From NCBI GenBank assembly GCA_036504445.1, contig DASXVE010000029.1:1-42919 (forward strand): a stretch of 42,919 nt of DNA, read 5' to 3'. Position 1 is the stretch's first letter, and every line of letters begins with the position of its first letter. The notes beneath the pieces were generated by a model. It had not been told where the DNA came from and searched no databases. It saw only the letters and a program-made list of their open reading frames with translations. Origin of the DNA: Candidatus Aquicultor sp. GTDB taxonomy: Bacteria > Actinomycetota > Aquicultoria > Aquicultorales > Aquicultoraceae. Below, piece after piece: positions 15,251-23,130 of this stretch. The position numbers and the translations under genes are program-made.

Positions 15251-16033
15251 ATGGAAATCGAATCGTATAAAATAGCGCAGATATCTGATTTGCATTGCGG
15301 CGATCCCCGCTTCGAAGAGGGTTTATTGCTCAGCGCGATTCGCGAGATCAATGAAGCACAGCCGAAGATCGCAGTGATCTGCGGCGATCTCACGACCGCC
15401 GGCTATCGCGATGAATTCGAGCAGGCCAAGACATATATTGATATGATTGAATGCCCGGTAAAAATTGTGACCGCCGGCAATCATGACCATCGAAACCTAG
15501 GATACTTGCATTTCGAGAGTATATTCGGCACCCGGTACAGAGCGTTCGATCTTGAATTCGGACTGCCTTCGAAGGATAACTTCCAGTCACGAATCAAGTT
15601 TGTGGCGGTCGACTCCGCCAAGCCCGATCTCAACGACGGCGAGATCGGCCGCGAACAATACGATTGGATGCGCGATGAATTTAATATCGAACATGCTTAC
15701 AAGGTGTTTGTGCTGCATCATCACCTGGTGAGTATCCCGGGGACGGGGCGCGAACGAAATATCGTTCTCGATGCCGGTGATGTGTTGGCCCGGCTCCGCG
15801 GCATCGGTGTTGAGCTGGTCTTGTGCGGACACAAACATGTGCCGTACGTATGGCCGGTCGCCAATATGCTTATCGTAAACAGCGGGACGGTTTCAACGCT
15901 TCGCACTCGCGGGTATACTCCACCATCGTATAATATTGTTACCGTCACACCGGGAACCGTGATCGTTACCACGAGGACGCCCGGCGAAGATTTCGCCGAG
16001 GAATGGTCGTTCCCGAGAAGCCCGGTGTTTTAG
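15251..16033 (+). CDS. Calcineurin-like metallophosphoesterase
   Basis: A 260-residue protein with the metal-site motifs of the superfamily in order: DLHCG near residue 13, GDLT near 45, GNHDH near 76, HHH near 156 and GHKH near 195. These ligate two metal ions in phosphodiesterases of the Icc/CpdA type, which act on cyclic nucleotides or other phosphoesters. The substrate cannot be told. There is no signal peptide, so it is cytoplasmic. GGAG stands 6 bases before the ATG. The ROK kinase gene follows 11 bases after the stop, so both are probably one transcript. The 184-base gap before it, after copA, shows no gene or clear terminator. Confidence 0.85.
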   Translation: MEIESYKIAQISDLHCGDPRFEEGLLLSAIREINEAQPKIAVICGDLTTAGYRDEFEQAKTYIDMIECPVKIVTAGNHDHRNLGYLHFESIFGTRYRAFDLEFGLPSKDNFQSRIKFVAVDSAKPDLNDGEIGREQYDWMRDEFNIEHAYKVFVLHHHLVSIPGTGRERNIVLDAGDVLARLRGIGVELVLCGHKHVPYVWPVANMLIVNSGTVSTLRTRGYTPPSYNIVTVTPGTVIVTTRTPGEDFAEEWSFPRSPVF

Positions 16034-16044
16034 GGGTTGAATCA

Positions 16045-17004
16045 GTGAATCGTCTCGCAATCGCTTTGGATGTTGGAGGAACGAAAATCGCGGCCGCCGT
16101 TGTCGACCGCGACGGGCGCATGCGCTCGTCTCTTCAGATCGATACACCCAACGTAACCACAGAAACCGTTATCACCGCAATCAAAGAAACGATTGCAAAA
16201 CTCATCGACGTGTTCAAAGCCGAAGAAATTGTCGGCGTCGGGCTGGCGGTTGCCGGCACGATCGATTTTGCACGCGGGATAATCGTCGAATCACCCAACC
16301 TGCCGTTTCGTAATGTAAGCTTGCACGCGATTATTGAAAGCGAGTTCGGCCTACCGACATTTATGGATAACGACGGCAATCTGGCGGCGCTCGGTGAACT
16401 CTATTATGGGTCCGCCAGGGGTGCGCGCGATGTTGTTGCACTTACGCTGGGCACCGGCATCGGGGCCGGCATTATCATTAACGGTTGTCTGTATCGCGGT
16501 GAGACCGGAAGCGCCGCCGAGATCGGGCACATGGTCGTGCAAGCGAACGGCCGCAGGTGCTCGTGCGGCTCTTGCGGGTGCTTTGAAGAGCTGGCTTCAG
16601 GCAGGGCTCTCGTTCGCATAGCTAAGGAGTTGGCAGCCAGGCATCCGGAGAACCTCGTAGTCAAAGGCGCCGGCGGAGAAATTGAGCGAATTACCGGGCC
16701 TATGGTTACCGAGGCAGCTCAACATGGCGACGCCGTCGCTATGGAAGCATTTAAGGAAACCGGCTACTGGCTCGGCATCGGTGTTAATAATATCATCAAC
16801 ATTTTCAATCCCCAGCTTGTTGTGCTTGGCGGCGGCATGGCCGAGGCCGGCGAGCTCGTTCTCGAACCGGTTCGCAGGATTGTTGCCGAGTGCACGCTTT
16901 CACCGAACAAAGAAGTCGCTCAAGTCGTGCTCGCCGATCTTGGCAATCAGGCGGGCGTACTCGGTGCCGCCGCGCTTACCTTCAATGAGCTGAGCTTGCA
17001 GTAG
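16045..17004 (+). CDS. ROK-family sugar kinase (probable glucokinase)
   Basis: A 319-residue protein from the GTG at 16045, which has AGGGG eight bases upstream; a longer frame reaching back to 16003 would overlap the previous gene. DVGGTKIAAAVVD is the N-terminal phosphate-binding motif, GTGIGAGIIING the second, and GETGSAAEIGHM the sugar-binding block. The ROK zinc motif CSCGSCGCFEE follows. ROK glucokinases phosphorylate glucose at the cytoplasmic side to feed glycolysis. ROK repressors have an extra N-terminal DNA-binding domain, which is absent here. Assignment to glucokinase over fructokinase or N-acetylglucosamine kinase is from overall resemblance and not certain. Confidence 0.87.
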   Translation: MNRLAIALDVGGTKIAAAVVDRDGRMRSSLQIDTPNVTTETVITAIKETIAKLIDVFKAEEIVGVGLAVAGTIDFARGIIVESPNLPFRNVSLHAIIESEFGLPTFMDNDGNLAALGELYYGSARGARDVVALTLGTGIGAGIIINGCLYRGETGSAAEIGHMVVQANGRRCSCGSCGCFEELASGRALVRIAKELAARHPENLVVKGAGGEIERITGPMVTEAAQHGDAVAMEAFKETGYWLGIGVNNIINIFNPQLVVLGGGMAEAGELVLEPVRRIVAECTLSPNKEVAQVVLADLGNQAGVLGAAALTFNELSLQ

Positions 17005-17129
17005 GTTGCTTATATTCCTACCTTATGTATCCCCTAAAAGAAAAACCATAGTCTCCCTCTTGCATGTTTCCTGTTTTGGTTTGAAGGGAAATTACAAGGT
17101 AACGAGTTTTATGAATGAAAGGGGAAGGT

Positions 17130-19577
17130 ATGGCAGAGCTAAAGCTTACGAAATCCAGGGGGAATTTCGCTGAAGTCGCCGTCGAAGACCTGCGGCGCGA
17201 GTGTGACCCTTCAATATTTTCATTCTCTTCCACTGCGGACGTAGCGCCGATCGAGGTAACAATCGGCCAGCAGCGGGCCGTCGAGGCTATGCAGTTTAGT
17301 CTCGGTATAAAAACAAAGGGTTTCAATCTCTACGCGGCCGGGCCTTCTGGAGTAGGCAAGACATCGACGATTCAAGACTACGTCAATATGAAAGCAAAGC
17401 AAGAGCCGGTACCGCGCGACTGGTGCTACGTCAACAATTTTAACGACCCGGACCGGCCGCTCGCTATTTCGCTACCGCCGGGCCGCAGCAAAAACTTCGC
17501 AAAAGATATGGAGGACTTGATTGAAAGTGCGCGCTCCGAGATCCCAAAAGCATTCGAGAGCAAAGAATACGAGGAGCGCAAAACCCGCATTGCAAACGAA
17601 TTTGAGACCGAACGCGAGCAAGGTTTGGCGGAGATCGAGGCGGAGGCCGAAAAACGCGGGTTCGCTGTTGATATTACGACGGCCGGTATCGTTACGATAC
17701 CGTTAGTCCATGGTAAGCCGCTTCGTCGTGAAGATTACAGCACGCTTCCGGATGACCAGCGCAAAGAGATCCAGCGCGAAGGCGAAGAGCTCCAGTCGGA
17801 GATCAACGATGTGCTGGCCCGCATACGCAAAGGTGAAAAAGGGGCCAAGCAAAAGATTCAAGACCTCGACCAAGAGATAGCGTTGTTTGCGATCGGGCAC
17901 CTTCTGCAGGATATACGCGATCGCTACAGCGATTGCTCGAAGGTACTGGAGTACCTCAACGAGGTCGAGAAGGACATTATCAACAATCTAGACGATTTTC
18001 GCCCGGGGGAAAAACCGGCAGTTTCAATTCCCGGCTTGGAAGCGCTGCAACGGCCGATAACGTTTGACCGCTACAAGGTCAATATCGTAGTCAACAACAG
18101 TGACCTTCAGGGAGCGCCGGTGGTGCTCGAGCTTAACCCATCGTATTACAATCTGATCGGTAAGACCGAGTACCGGGCTCAGTTTGGTGCAATGAGCACC
18201 GATTTCAGTATGATCAAATCAGGCGCGCTGCACCGGGCGAATGGCGGTTATTTGGTGATGCACGCTCTTGACGTGCTCACAAGCCCGCTAGCCTGGGATG
18301 CGATAAAGCGTGCAATTCGAAGCGAAGAGATCCGCTTAGAGCTTATGGGCGAGCAGTATCGCGTTATCCCGGCCACCACAATCAAGCCGGAGCCGATTCC
18401 GCTCGATGTGAAGATCATCCTCATCGGCAATCCGTATATTTATATGCTGCTCTATGCCATGGATGAAGATTTCCGCGAGCTGTTCAAGGTCAAAGCGGAT
18501 TTCAACACCGAGATGGTGCGTAGTGACGAGCATATGCAGCGCTACGCTAATTTCGTGAGCGAACGTGTGCGGGCATCACACATCAAGAACTTCGATCCGG
18601 CGGGTGTTGCACGTCTCGTTGAGTACGGCTCGTGGCTTGCAGGGGACCAGCAAAAGCTCTCAACCAGGTTCTTAGATATCGGCGATCTTGCGAGCGAGGC
18701 CAGCTACTGGGCGAGCGCGGAAAATGCCGAGCTTGTATCGGCTAAGCATATCGATAAAGCGATCGGGCATAAAAAGTTTCGCTCGAACATGATCGAAGCG
18801 AAAATCCAGGAAATGATCGAGCGTGACATCGTGATGATAAAGACTGAGGAGGCGGTTGCCGGGCAGATAAATGCGCTCTCTGTTATCAGCCTGGGTGATT
18901 ATATATTCGGGCGCCCCTCGCGCATCACCGCCAAGACGCACCTGGGCACCAAGGGCGTGATCAACATCGAGCGCGAGATCGATCTAAGCGGCCCGTCGCA
19001 CAGCAAAGGCGTGTTGATTTTGTCCAATTACTTCGCCGGCCAATACGCGCAGGATAAACCGCTCTCGATATCGGCGAGCCTCACCTTCGAGCAGAGCTAC
19101 GAGGGCGTCGACGGCGACTCAGCATCGTCGACCGAGCTGTACGCGTTGCTCAGTGCACTATCTGAAGTGCCGATACGCCAAAACATCGCGGTTACCGGCT
19201 CGGTTAACCAGCTCGGCGAAGTGCAGCCGATCGGCGGCGTCAATCACAAGATCGAAGGCTTCTTTGATATCTGCAACGCCCGCGGCTTGACTGGTGACCA
19301 GGGCGTTATGATTCCGCACCAAAACGTCGTCAACCTGATGGTCAAATCCGAAGTCGTCGAAGCGGTTAAAGCCGGTAAGTTCCATATCTGGCCGGTCAAG
19401 ACCATCGATGAAGGAATTGAGGTTCTAACCGGTGTAGACGCGGGACAACGCCGTGAAGACGGCACCTATCCCGAGGGCACAATTCACTACCTAGTTAACG
19501 AGAAGCTCAAAAAGATGGCGGATACGCTCAAGGAATATGAAGTTCCCGAAGAGCGGGAAGGTAGGCAAGCAGCATAG
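17130..19577 (+). CDS. Lon-like AAA ATP-dependent protease (COG1067 type)
   Basis: An 815-residue protein from the ATG at 17130, with AAAGGGG five bases upstream; an in-frame ATG at 17115 overlaps that site. Walker A is GPSGVGKTS near residue 70. A long charged coiled-coil region (about 140-290) is inserted before the rest of the AAA module, which includes GALHRANGGYLVMHALDVL. The C-terminal Lon protease domain has the catalytic Ser in DGDSASSTELYALLSAL and the Lys in IGGVNHKIEGFFD. It lacks the classic Lon N-terminal substrate domain, as expected for this group of Lon-related proteases found in many anaerobes. The substrates are unknown; protein quality control is the family expectation. No heat-shock operator was seen upstream. 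Confidence 0.9.
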   Translation: MAELKLTKSRGNFAEVAVEDLRRECDPSIFSFSSTADVAPIEVTIGQQRAVEAMQFSLGIKTKGFNLYAAGPSGVGKTSTIQDYVNMKAKQEPVPRDWCYVNNFNDPDRPLAISLPPGRSKNFAKDMEDLIESARSEIPKAFESKEYEERKTRIANEFETEREQGLAEIEAEAEKRGFAVDITTAGIVTIPLVHGKPLRREDYSTLPDDQRKEIQREGEELQSEINDVLARIRKGEKGAKQKIQDLDQEIALFAIGHLLQDIRDRYSDCSKVLEYLNEVEKDIINNLDDFRPGEKPAVSIPGLEALQRPITFDRYKVNIVVNNSDLQGAPVVLELNPSYYNLIGKTEYRAQFGAMSTDFSMIKSGALHRANGGYLVMHALDVLTSPLAWDAIKRAIRSEEIRLELMGEQYRVIPATTIKPEPIPLDVKIILIGNPYIYMLLYAMDEDFRELFKVKADFNTEMVRSDEHMQRYANFVSERVRASHIKNFDPAGVARLVEYGSWLAGDQQKLSTRFLDIGDLASEASYWASAENAELVSAKHIDKAIGHKKFRSNMIEAKIQEMIERDIVMIKTEEAVAGQINALSVISLGDYIFGRPSRITAKTHLGTKGVINIEREIDLSGPSHSKGVLILSNYFAGQYAQDKPLSISASLTFEQSYEGVDGDSASSTELYALLSALSEVPIRQNIAVTGSVNQLGEVQPIGGVNHKIEGFFDICNARGLTGDQGVMIPHQNVVNLMVKSEVVEAVKAGKFHIWPVKTIDEGIEVLTGVDAGQRREDGTYPEGTIHYLVNEKLKKMADTLKEYEVPEEREGRQAA

Positions 19578-19656
19578 CGCATAGCAAAGCAAAAGTAAGA
19601 AAACAACGGGAGATATCGGCGGGCACGAACAACGGATCGCACATCAAGGGTTAAAA

Positions 19657-19684
19657 GGCGGCTTACATAACGATTTAAGCCGCC
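19657..19684 (-). terminator. Terminator overlapping the end of the BON-domain gene
   Basis: GGCGGCTTA (19657-19665) pairs with TAAGCCGCC (19676-19684) around a 10-base loop. On the minus strand a TTTTAA follows. The right arm contains the last codons and stop of the BON gene. Confidence 0.6.
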
Positions 19685-20334
19685 GCCTTAACTGTGAGTT
19701 CGTTAACGACGTCGCGAACACCCGGCGTCCACCAGGCGATATCGGAAGCGATCCATTTCTGGGTAAAATCGGCGACGGTACCGCGCAAGTAGACAATGGC
19801 GTCAACCACTTCGATATCGACATTTTCAATGTCGATCCGCGTATCGCGGGCAAGAGAAGCCCGAGCGTCGGCTTCAATATCCTTGTCCATTCGAACAAGC
19901 GCCGGCGTTACAACAATATTGTTGATGACGTCGGTTGCGCCGGGTGTCAGCCAGGCATCGCTCTCGGCGGCGTTTTTCTCAGTGACAGTACCCACGGCGC
20001 CGCTTAACACCACGATACCGTTGGCGATGTTAACCACGATGTCGGTCTCATCAACTAAGACGTCACGGCGAAGCGCCGCCTCGATGTCGTCGCGAATTTC
20101 AAGGTCTGATCGGACGATACGCGGTCGGACAATGAGGTTGTTGATGACGTCGGTTACGCTCTTGATGCGGCTTGCAATCTGGCTTGCGTCAAGTTTTTGC
20201 GCGTAGGTTTCGACCGTGCCGTTCAAAGTCACGCGCCCCTCGCGCACCGAAATATATATATTTGCCGCGTCCACCCGGACGTCCCACGTCAACGCGTCCT
20301 GGACATCCGATAAAATCTCTTGATCGCTTGCCAT
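19675..20334 (-). CDS. Triple BON-domain protein
   Basis: A 219-residue protein from the ATG at 20334, chosen because GAGAGGAG lies 7-8 bases upstream. Three BON repeats fill the length, each starting with a D..I..D...AL..D.R[VI]D pattern followed by a V.L.G.V strand and a VINN[IL] or VVNEL block (about residues 3-70, 75-145, 148-217). BON domains bind membrane phospholipids or act in osmotic-shock proteins such as OsmY. No signal peptide is present, so it is probably cytoplasmic or at the inner face of the membrane. Its role here is unknown. It is a single-gene unit on the opposite strand to its neighbours. Confidence 0.85.
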   Translation of the reverse strand: MASDQEILSDVQDALTWDVRVDAANIYISVREGRVTLNGTVETYAQKLDASQIASRIKSVTDVINNLIVRPRIVRSDLEIRDDIEAALRRDVLVDETDIVVNIANGIVVLSGAVGTVTEKNAAESDAWLTPGATDVINNIVVTPALVRMDKDIEADARASLARDTRIDIENVDIEVVDAIVYLRGTVADFTQKWIASDIAWWTPGVRDVVNELTVKAAA

Positions 20335-20521
20335 GTGTGCTCCTCTCATCTGTGCCCGGTGACTCTATCACACAGTTATCCTACCCGTGCGTTCAATGTG
20401 CATAACTCGGGTAAAGGCTCTGCGGTGAGCGGCCCGGCCCGTCGCAAGCAACCCGTCAGGGCTTATGCAGAAGGCATAAGATGTACAGCACATATAGGGA
20501 TTGGCAGCATCGGGAGAAACA

Positions 20522-20561
20522 CCTACGCAAAAACCTGCCGTGCGTAGGCTTTTGCTATAAT
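20522..20561 (+). promoter_or_regulatory. Promoter of the DUF362/ferredoxin gene with overlapping dyad
   Basis: An extended -10 element, TGCTATAAT (TATAAT at 20556-20561), lies about 48 bases before the start codon. The dyad CCTACGCA (20522-20529) / TGCGTAGG (20541-20548) covers the expected -35 region and is followed by TTTT. It may be an operator or the terminator of an upstream transcript. The rest of the 20335-20608 gap shows nothing else I can name. Confidence 0.5.
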
Positions 20562-20608
20562 AAGCGGAAGAAACCGTACAATCCATACAACTTCTTAGGG
20601 GGGGCAGT

Positions 20609-21709
20609 ATGTCAGACGTTTATTTCAGCAGTTTCAAGGGACAGAAGAAAAGCTGGCTTGATAGAACCGGCCAGCTTTTTGATAGAGCAAAATTCACCTC
20701 GCTGATTGAGCCAGGCGATATCGTAGCGATTAAACTCCACTTCGGTGAGCCCGGCAACACCGCGTTTTTGCCGCCGATCTATGCGCGGCGGGTCGTTGAG
20801 AAGGTAAAAGCGGCGGGCGGGAAACCGTTTCTCACCGATGCCAACACGCTCTACGTCGGCCGGCGCTCCAACGCGGTCGATCATGTCACCGCGGCGCTCG
20901 AAAACGGCTTCAGCTATGCGACCGTAGGGGCGCCGATCGTTATCGCCGACGGCCTTAACGGCAAAGATTATGTGAGTATCGAGATCGACGGCAAGCGCGT
21001 AAAGGAAGCAAAAATCGGAAGCGCCGTGGTTCATGCCGATGCGATGATTGCGCTCACGCACTTCAAAGGACACGAATTAACCGGCTTTGGCGGCGCTTTG
21101 AAGAACATCGGCATGGGATTGGGCGCCCGCAGCGGCAAACAGGTGATGCATTCCGACATGCTCCCGTATATAGAGGCCGGCCATTGCCAGGGTTGCGGAA
21201 AATGCGTTAAATGGTGCCCGGCATCGGCAATTACGGTCAACAAGGAAACGGGTATCGCCGTTATCGATCAGAACAAATGTCTGGGATGCGGGGAATGCAC
21301 GGTTACCTGTCCCTCGCAGGCGATTGCGGTTAACTGGAAAACAGAAGCAAGCGCCGTGCAGGAGAAAATCTGCGAGTACGCGTGGGCGGTCTGCAAAGAT
21401 AAGCCGGGCAAAGTCGGCTTTTTCAATTTTGTTCTCAATGTGAGCCCCGACTGCGATTGTTGGAACTTCAATGAAATGCCGATCGTTACCGATCTCGGTA
21501 TTCTCGCCTCAACCGACCCAATCGCCATCGATCAGGCGAGCGTCGACCTGGTAAATAAAGCGCCGGGTTTGGCGGGGAGCAGGGCCGATGTGCCTGCCGG
21601 CGCCGATAAATTTAAAGCGGCAAACAGCGCCGATTGGGAGCCACAGTTGGCCCACGGCGAGGCAATCGGCCTGGGTTCGAGGCAGTATGACCTTATTGAA
21701 GTTAAATAG
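20609..21709 (+). CDS. DUF362 protein with two [4Fe-4S] ferredoxin motifs
   Basis: A 366-residue protein with a strong GGGGGG ribosome site. The N-terminal DUF362 region (about 1-185) includes KLHFGEPGN and HFKGHELTGFGGALKNIGMG. Two ferredoxin motifs follow: CQGCGKCVKWCP (about 191-202) and CLGCGECTVTCP (about 220-231), each CxxCxxCxxxCP, holding two [4Fe-4S] clusters. The C-terminal part has more Cys (CDCWNF). DUF362/ferredoxin proteins are common in anaerobes; their reaction is unknown, though electron transfer is expected from the clusters. No membrane helix or signal is seen. It is probably monocistronic or read into rsmI across a 95-base gap with a strong hairpin. Confidence 0.87.
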   Translation: MSDVYFSSFKGQKKSWLDRTGQLFDRAKFTSLIEPGDIVAIKLHFGEPGNTAFLPPIYARRVVEKVKAAGGKPFLTDANTLYVGRRSNAVDHVTAALENGFSYATVGAPIVIADGLNGKDYVSIEIDGKRVKEAKIGSAVVHADAMIALTHFKGHELTGFGGALKNIGMGLGARSGKQVMHSDMLPYIEAGHCQGCGKCVKWCPASAITVNKETGIAVIDQNKCLGCGECTVTCPSQAIAVNWKTEASAVQEKICEYAWAVCKDKPGKVGFFNFVLNVSPDCDCWNFNEMPIVTDLGILASTDPIAIDQASVDLVNKAPGLAGSRADVPAGADKFKAANSADWEPQLAHGEAIGLGSRQYDLIEVK

Positions 21710-21740
21710 CCGTGTCGTGCGTTTTTCGATAAAGCAGCTA

Positions 21741-21772
21741 AAGTCTACTAAGTCTATCAACTTAGTAGACTT
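21741..21772. repeat. Perfect 12-bp inverted repeat between the DUF362 gene and rsmI
   Basis: AAGTCTACTAAG (21741-21752) and CTTAGTAGACTT (21761-21772) are exact inverted copies around an 8-base loop. No T-run follows on either strand, so it is not a standard intrinsic terminator. It lies 33-64 bases before the rsmI start and may act as an operator, an RNA stability element or a pausing hairpin. Confidence 0.6.
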
Positions 21773-21804
21773 AAAACACTTATAGAGCAAGCAGGGGAAA
21801 TATA

Positions 21805-22665
21805 GTGAAAACGACAGGAAAGCTCTACGTATGCGCGACGCCGATCGGCAACCTTGAAGATATCACGCTTCGGGCGCTTCGCATTCTTAAAGAGGTCGAC
21901 CGCATCGCCGCCGAAGATACGCGCGTTACCGCAAAGCTTCTCGCGCGCTACGAGATTCAGACGCCGATGACGAGCTATCACGAGCACAACGAGGTGTCCA
22001 AGGCGCAAGAACTTATTAACGATATGTTGGAGGGCCAAACGATCGCCCTGGTTTCCGATGCCGGAATGCCGGGTATCTCCGACCCCGGGCATCGTCTGAT
22101 TACCGCATGCATCGCCGCCGGTATCCCGGCAGAACCGGTACCGGGCCCATCGGCTCTTATCACGGCAGTCGTCGTCTCGGGGCTTCCAACCGATTCGTTT
22201 ATTTACCAGGGGTTTTTACCGCGAAAAAGAGGCGAGCGCATGAAACTTCTTGCCGAGCTCTTGTCCATCGGACGGACGGTTGTTTTATTTGAATCACCTC
22301 GGCGTATTAAAGCTACGCTTGGTGAGATAGCCGAGATCGACTCCGCACGGAAAACGGTTATCGCCCGGGAGCTTACAAAGAAATTCGAAGAAATTATCAG
22401 GGGTACGGCGAACGAGCTCGTAGAGAAACTCAGCGAAACCGAAGTCAAGGGCGAAATCGTGTTATTATGCGGGCCCGGCGAACTGGTTTTCCGTGAAGTA
22501 ACGGGAGCTGAGCTGCGAGAAGCCGTGATTGAAAAAATAAATAGGGGCGCAACAAAAAAAGAAGCAATCGCTACCATAGCAGGGGATTTTGGAATAAGCA
22601 AACGTATCGTTTACGAGGCGGTCATGGACATACATGAACAAGACGCAACGAGCAGGCGTTTGTAG
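21805..22665 (+). CDS. rsmI: 16S rRNA (cytidine-1402 2'-O)-methyltransferase
   Basis: A 286-residue protein starting at a GTG with AGGGG eight bases upstream. The tetrapyrrole-methylase fold motifs of RsmI are present: YVCATPIGNLEDITLRAL at the N-terminus, EDTRVTAKLL, SYHEHNE, LVSDAGMPGISDPG and PGPSALITA, then FEGFLP-like YQGFLPRK. RsmI adds the 2'-O-methyl group on C1402 of 16S rRNA at the decoding centre. Its place next to abrB and metG is the Bacillus yabC position. The C-terminal helical extension (residues about 230-286) is normal. Confidence 0.95.
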   Translation: MKTTGKLYVCATPIGNLEDITLRALRILKEVDRIAAEDTRVTAKLLARYEIQTPMTSYHEHNEVSKAQELINDMLEGQTIALVSDAGMPGISDPGHRLITACIAAGIPAEPVPGPSALITAVVVSGLPTDSFIYQGFLPRKRGERMKLLAELLSIGRTVVLFESPRRIKATLGEIAEIDSARKTVIARELTKKFEEIIRGTANELVEKLSETEVKGEIVLLCGPGELVFREVTGAELREAVIEKINRGATKKEAIATIAGDFGISKRIVYEAVMDIHEQDATSRRL

Positions 22666-22689
22666 GTTTTATGTGTAGGCAAACCGGAA

Positions 22690-22736
22690 AAAAAATAACG
22701 GTCGCTTCTAGGTTTCCGGTACTTCTATGCGACCGT
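22690..22736 (-). terminator. abrB terminator with interleaved inverted repeats
   Basis: On the minus strand ACGGTCGC/GCGACCGT (22698-22705 with 22729-22736) forms an 8-bp stem with a large loop, followed by TTATTTTTTTT. A second 8-bp pair, ACCGGAAA (22683-22690) with TTTCCGGT (22713-22720), is interleaved with it, so the two stems compete or form a pseudoknot. Confidence 0.6.
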
Positions 22737-22746
22737 AGTCGATTTA

Positions 22747-22998
22747 CTACATTTTCTTGTCGGTGAGTAGCTCTTTCTTGCAATCCTGACAGACGTTCTT
22801 ACCCTTAAAGCTCTCAATTCCCGTTCCGGTTCCGCAGAAAACGCACACCGATTGGAATTTCGAGAGAACGATGGAGTCGCCATCCACGAAGATTTCCAGT
22901 GGGTCTTTGATTTCGATGCCAAACGTACGTCTGAGCTCCATAGGTATTACGATTCTGCCTAATTCATCTACTCGTCTCACTATACCAGTGGACTTCAT
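22747..22998 (-). CDS. abrB: AbrB/SpoVT-family transition-state regulator with CxxC tail
   Basis: An 83-residue protein from the ATG at 22998, fixed by AGGAGG seven bases upstream. The N-terminal swapped-hairpin DNA-binding domain is clear: MKSTGIVRRVDELGRIVIP, then ELRRTFGI and DPLEIFVD. In Bacillus AbrB represses post-exponential genes. The C-terminal half holds CVFC and CQDC with a Gly/Lys stretch between, which looks like a small zinc ribbon; Bacillus AbrB lacks two such pairs. It is divergent from metG, as in Bacillus. The promoter at 23041-23070 is strong, and the overlap with the metG upstream region allows shared control. Confidence 0.9.
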   Translation of the reverse strand: MKSTGIVRRVDELGRIVIPMELRRTFGIEIKDPLEIFVDGDSIVLSKFQSVCVFCGTGTGIESFKGKNVCQDCKKELLTDKKM

Positions 22999-23040
22999 GC
23001 GGTATCCTCCTGCTGCTTTCCTTGACAAGTGGTTGTATCA

Positions 23041-23070
23041 ATTATAATGTTTGTGGAAAAATTGTGTCAA
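23041..23070 (-). promoter_or_regulatory. abrB promoter
   Basis: On the minus strand TTGACA (complement of 23065-23070) and TATAAT (complement of 23041-23046) are separated by 18 bases. They give a leader of about 35 bases. A TTGACA/TATAAT pair also exists on the plus strand (23022-23048), but its spacing of 15 is poor. Confidence 0.7.
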
Positions 23071-23130
23071 CGACGTTCTATGCTATTTTAGTTAATATAA
23101 GAATATATTTTCGTTTGAAGGTGGAAAATT

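Noticed and set aside
23022-23048. Plus-strand TTGACA/TATAAT as a metG promoter
   Set aside because: The spacer is only 15 bases and the -10 overlaps the stronger minus-strand abrB promoter; not called.
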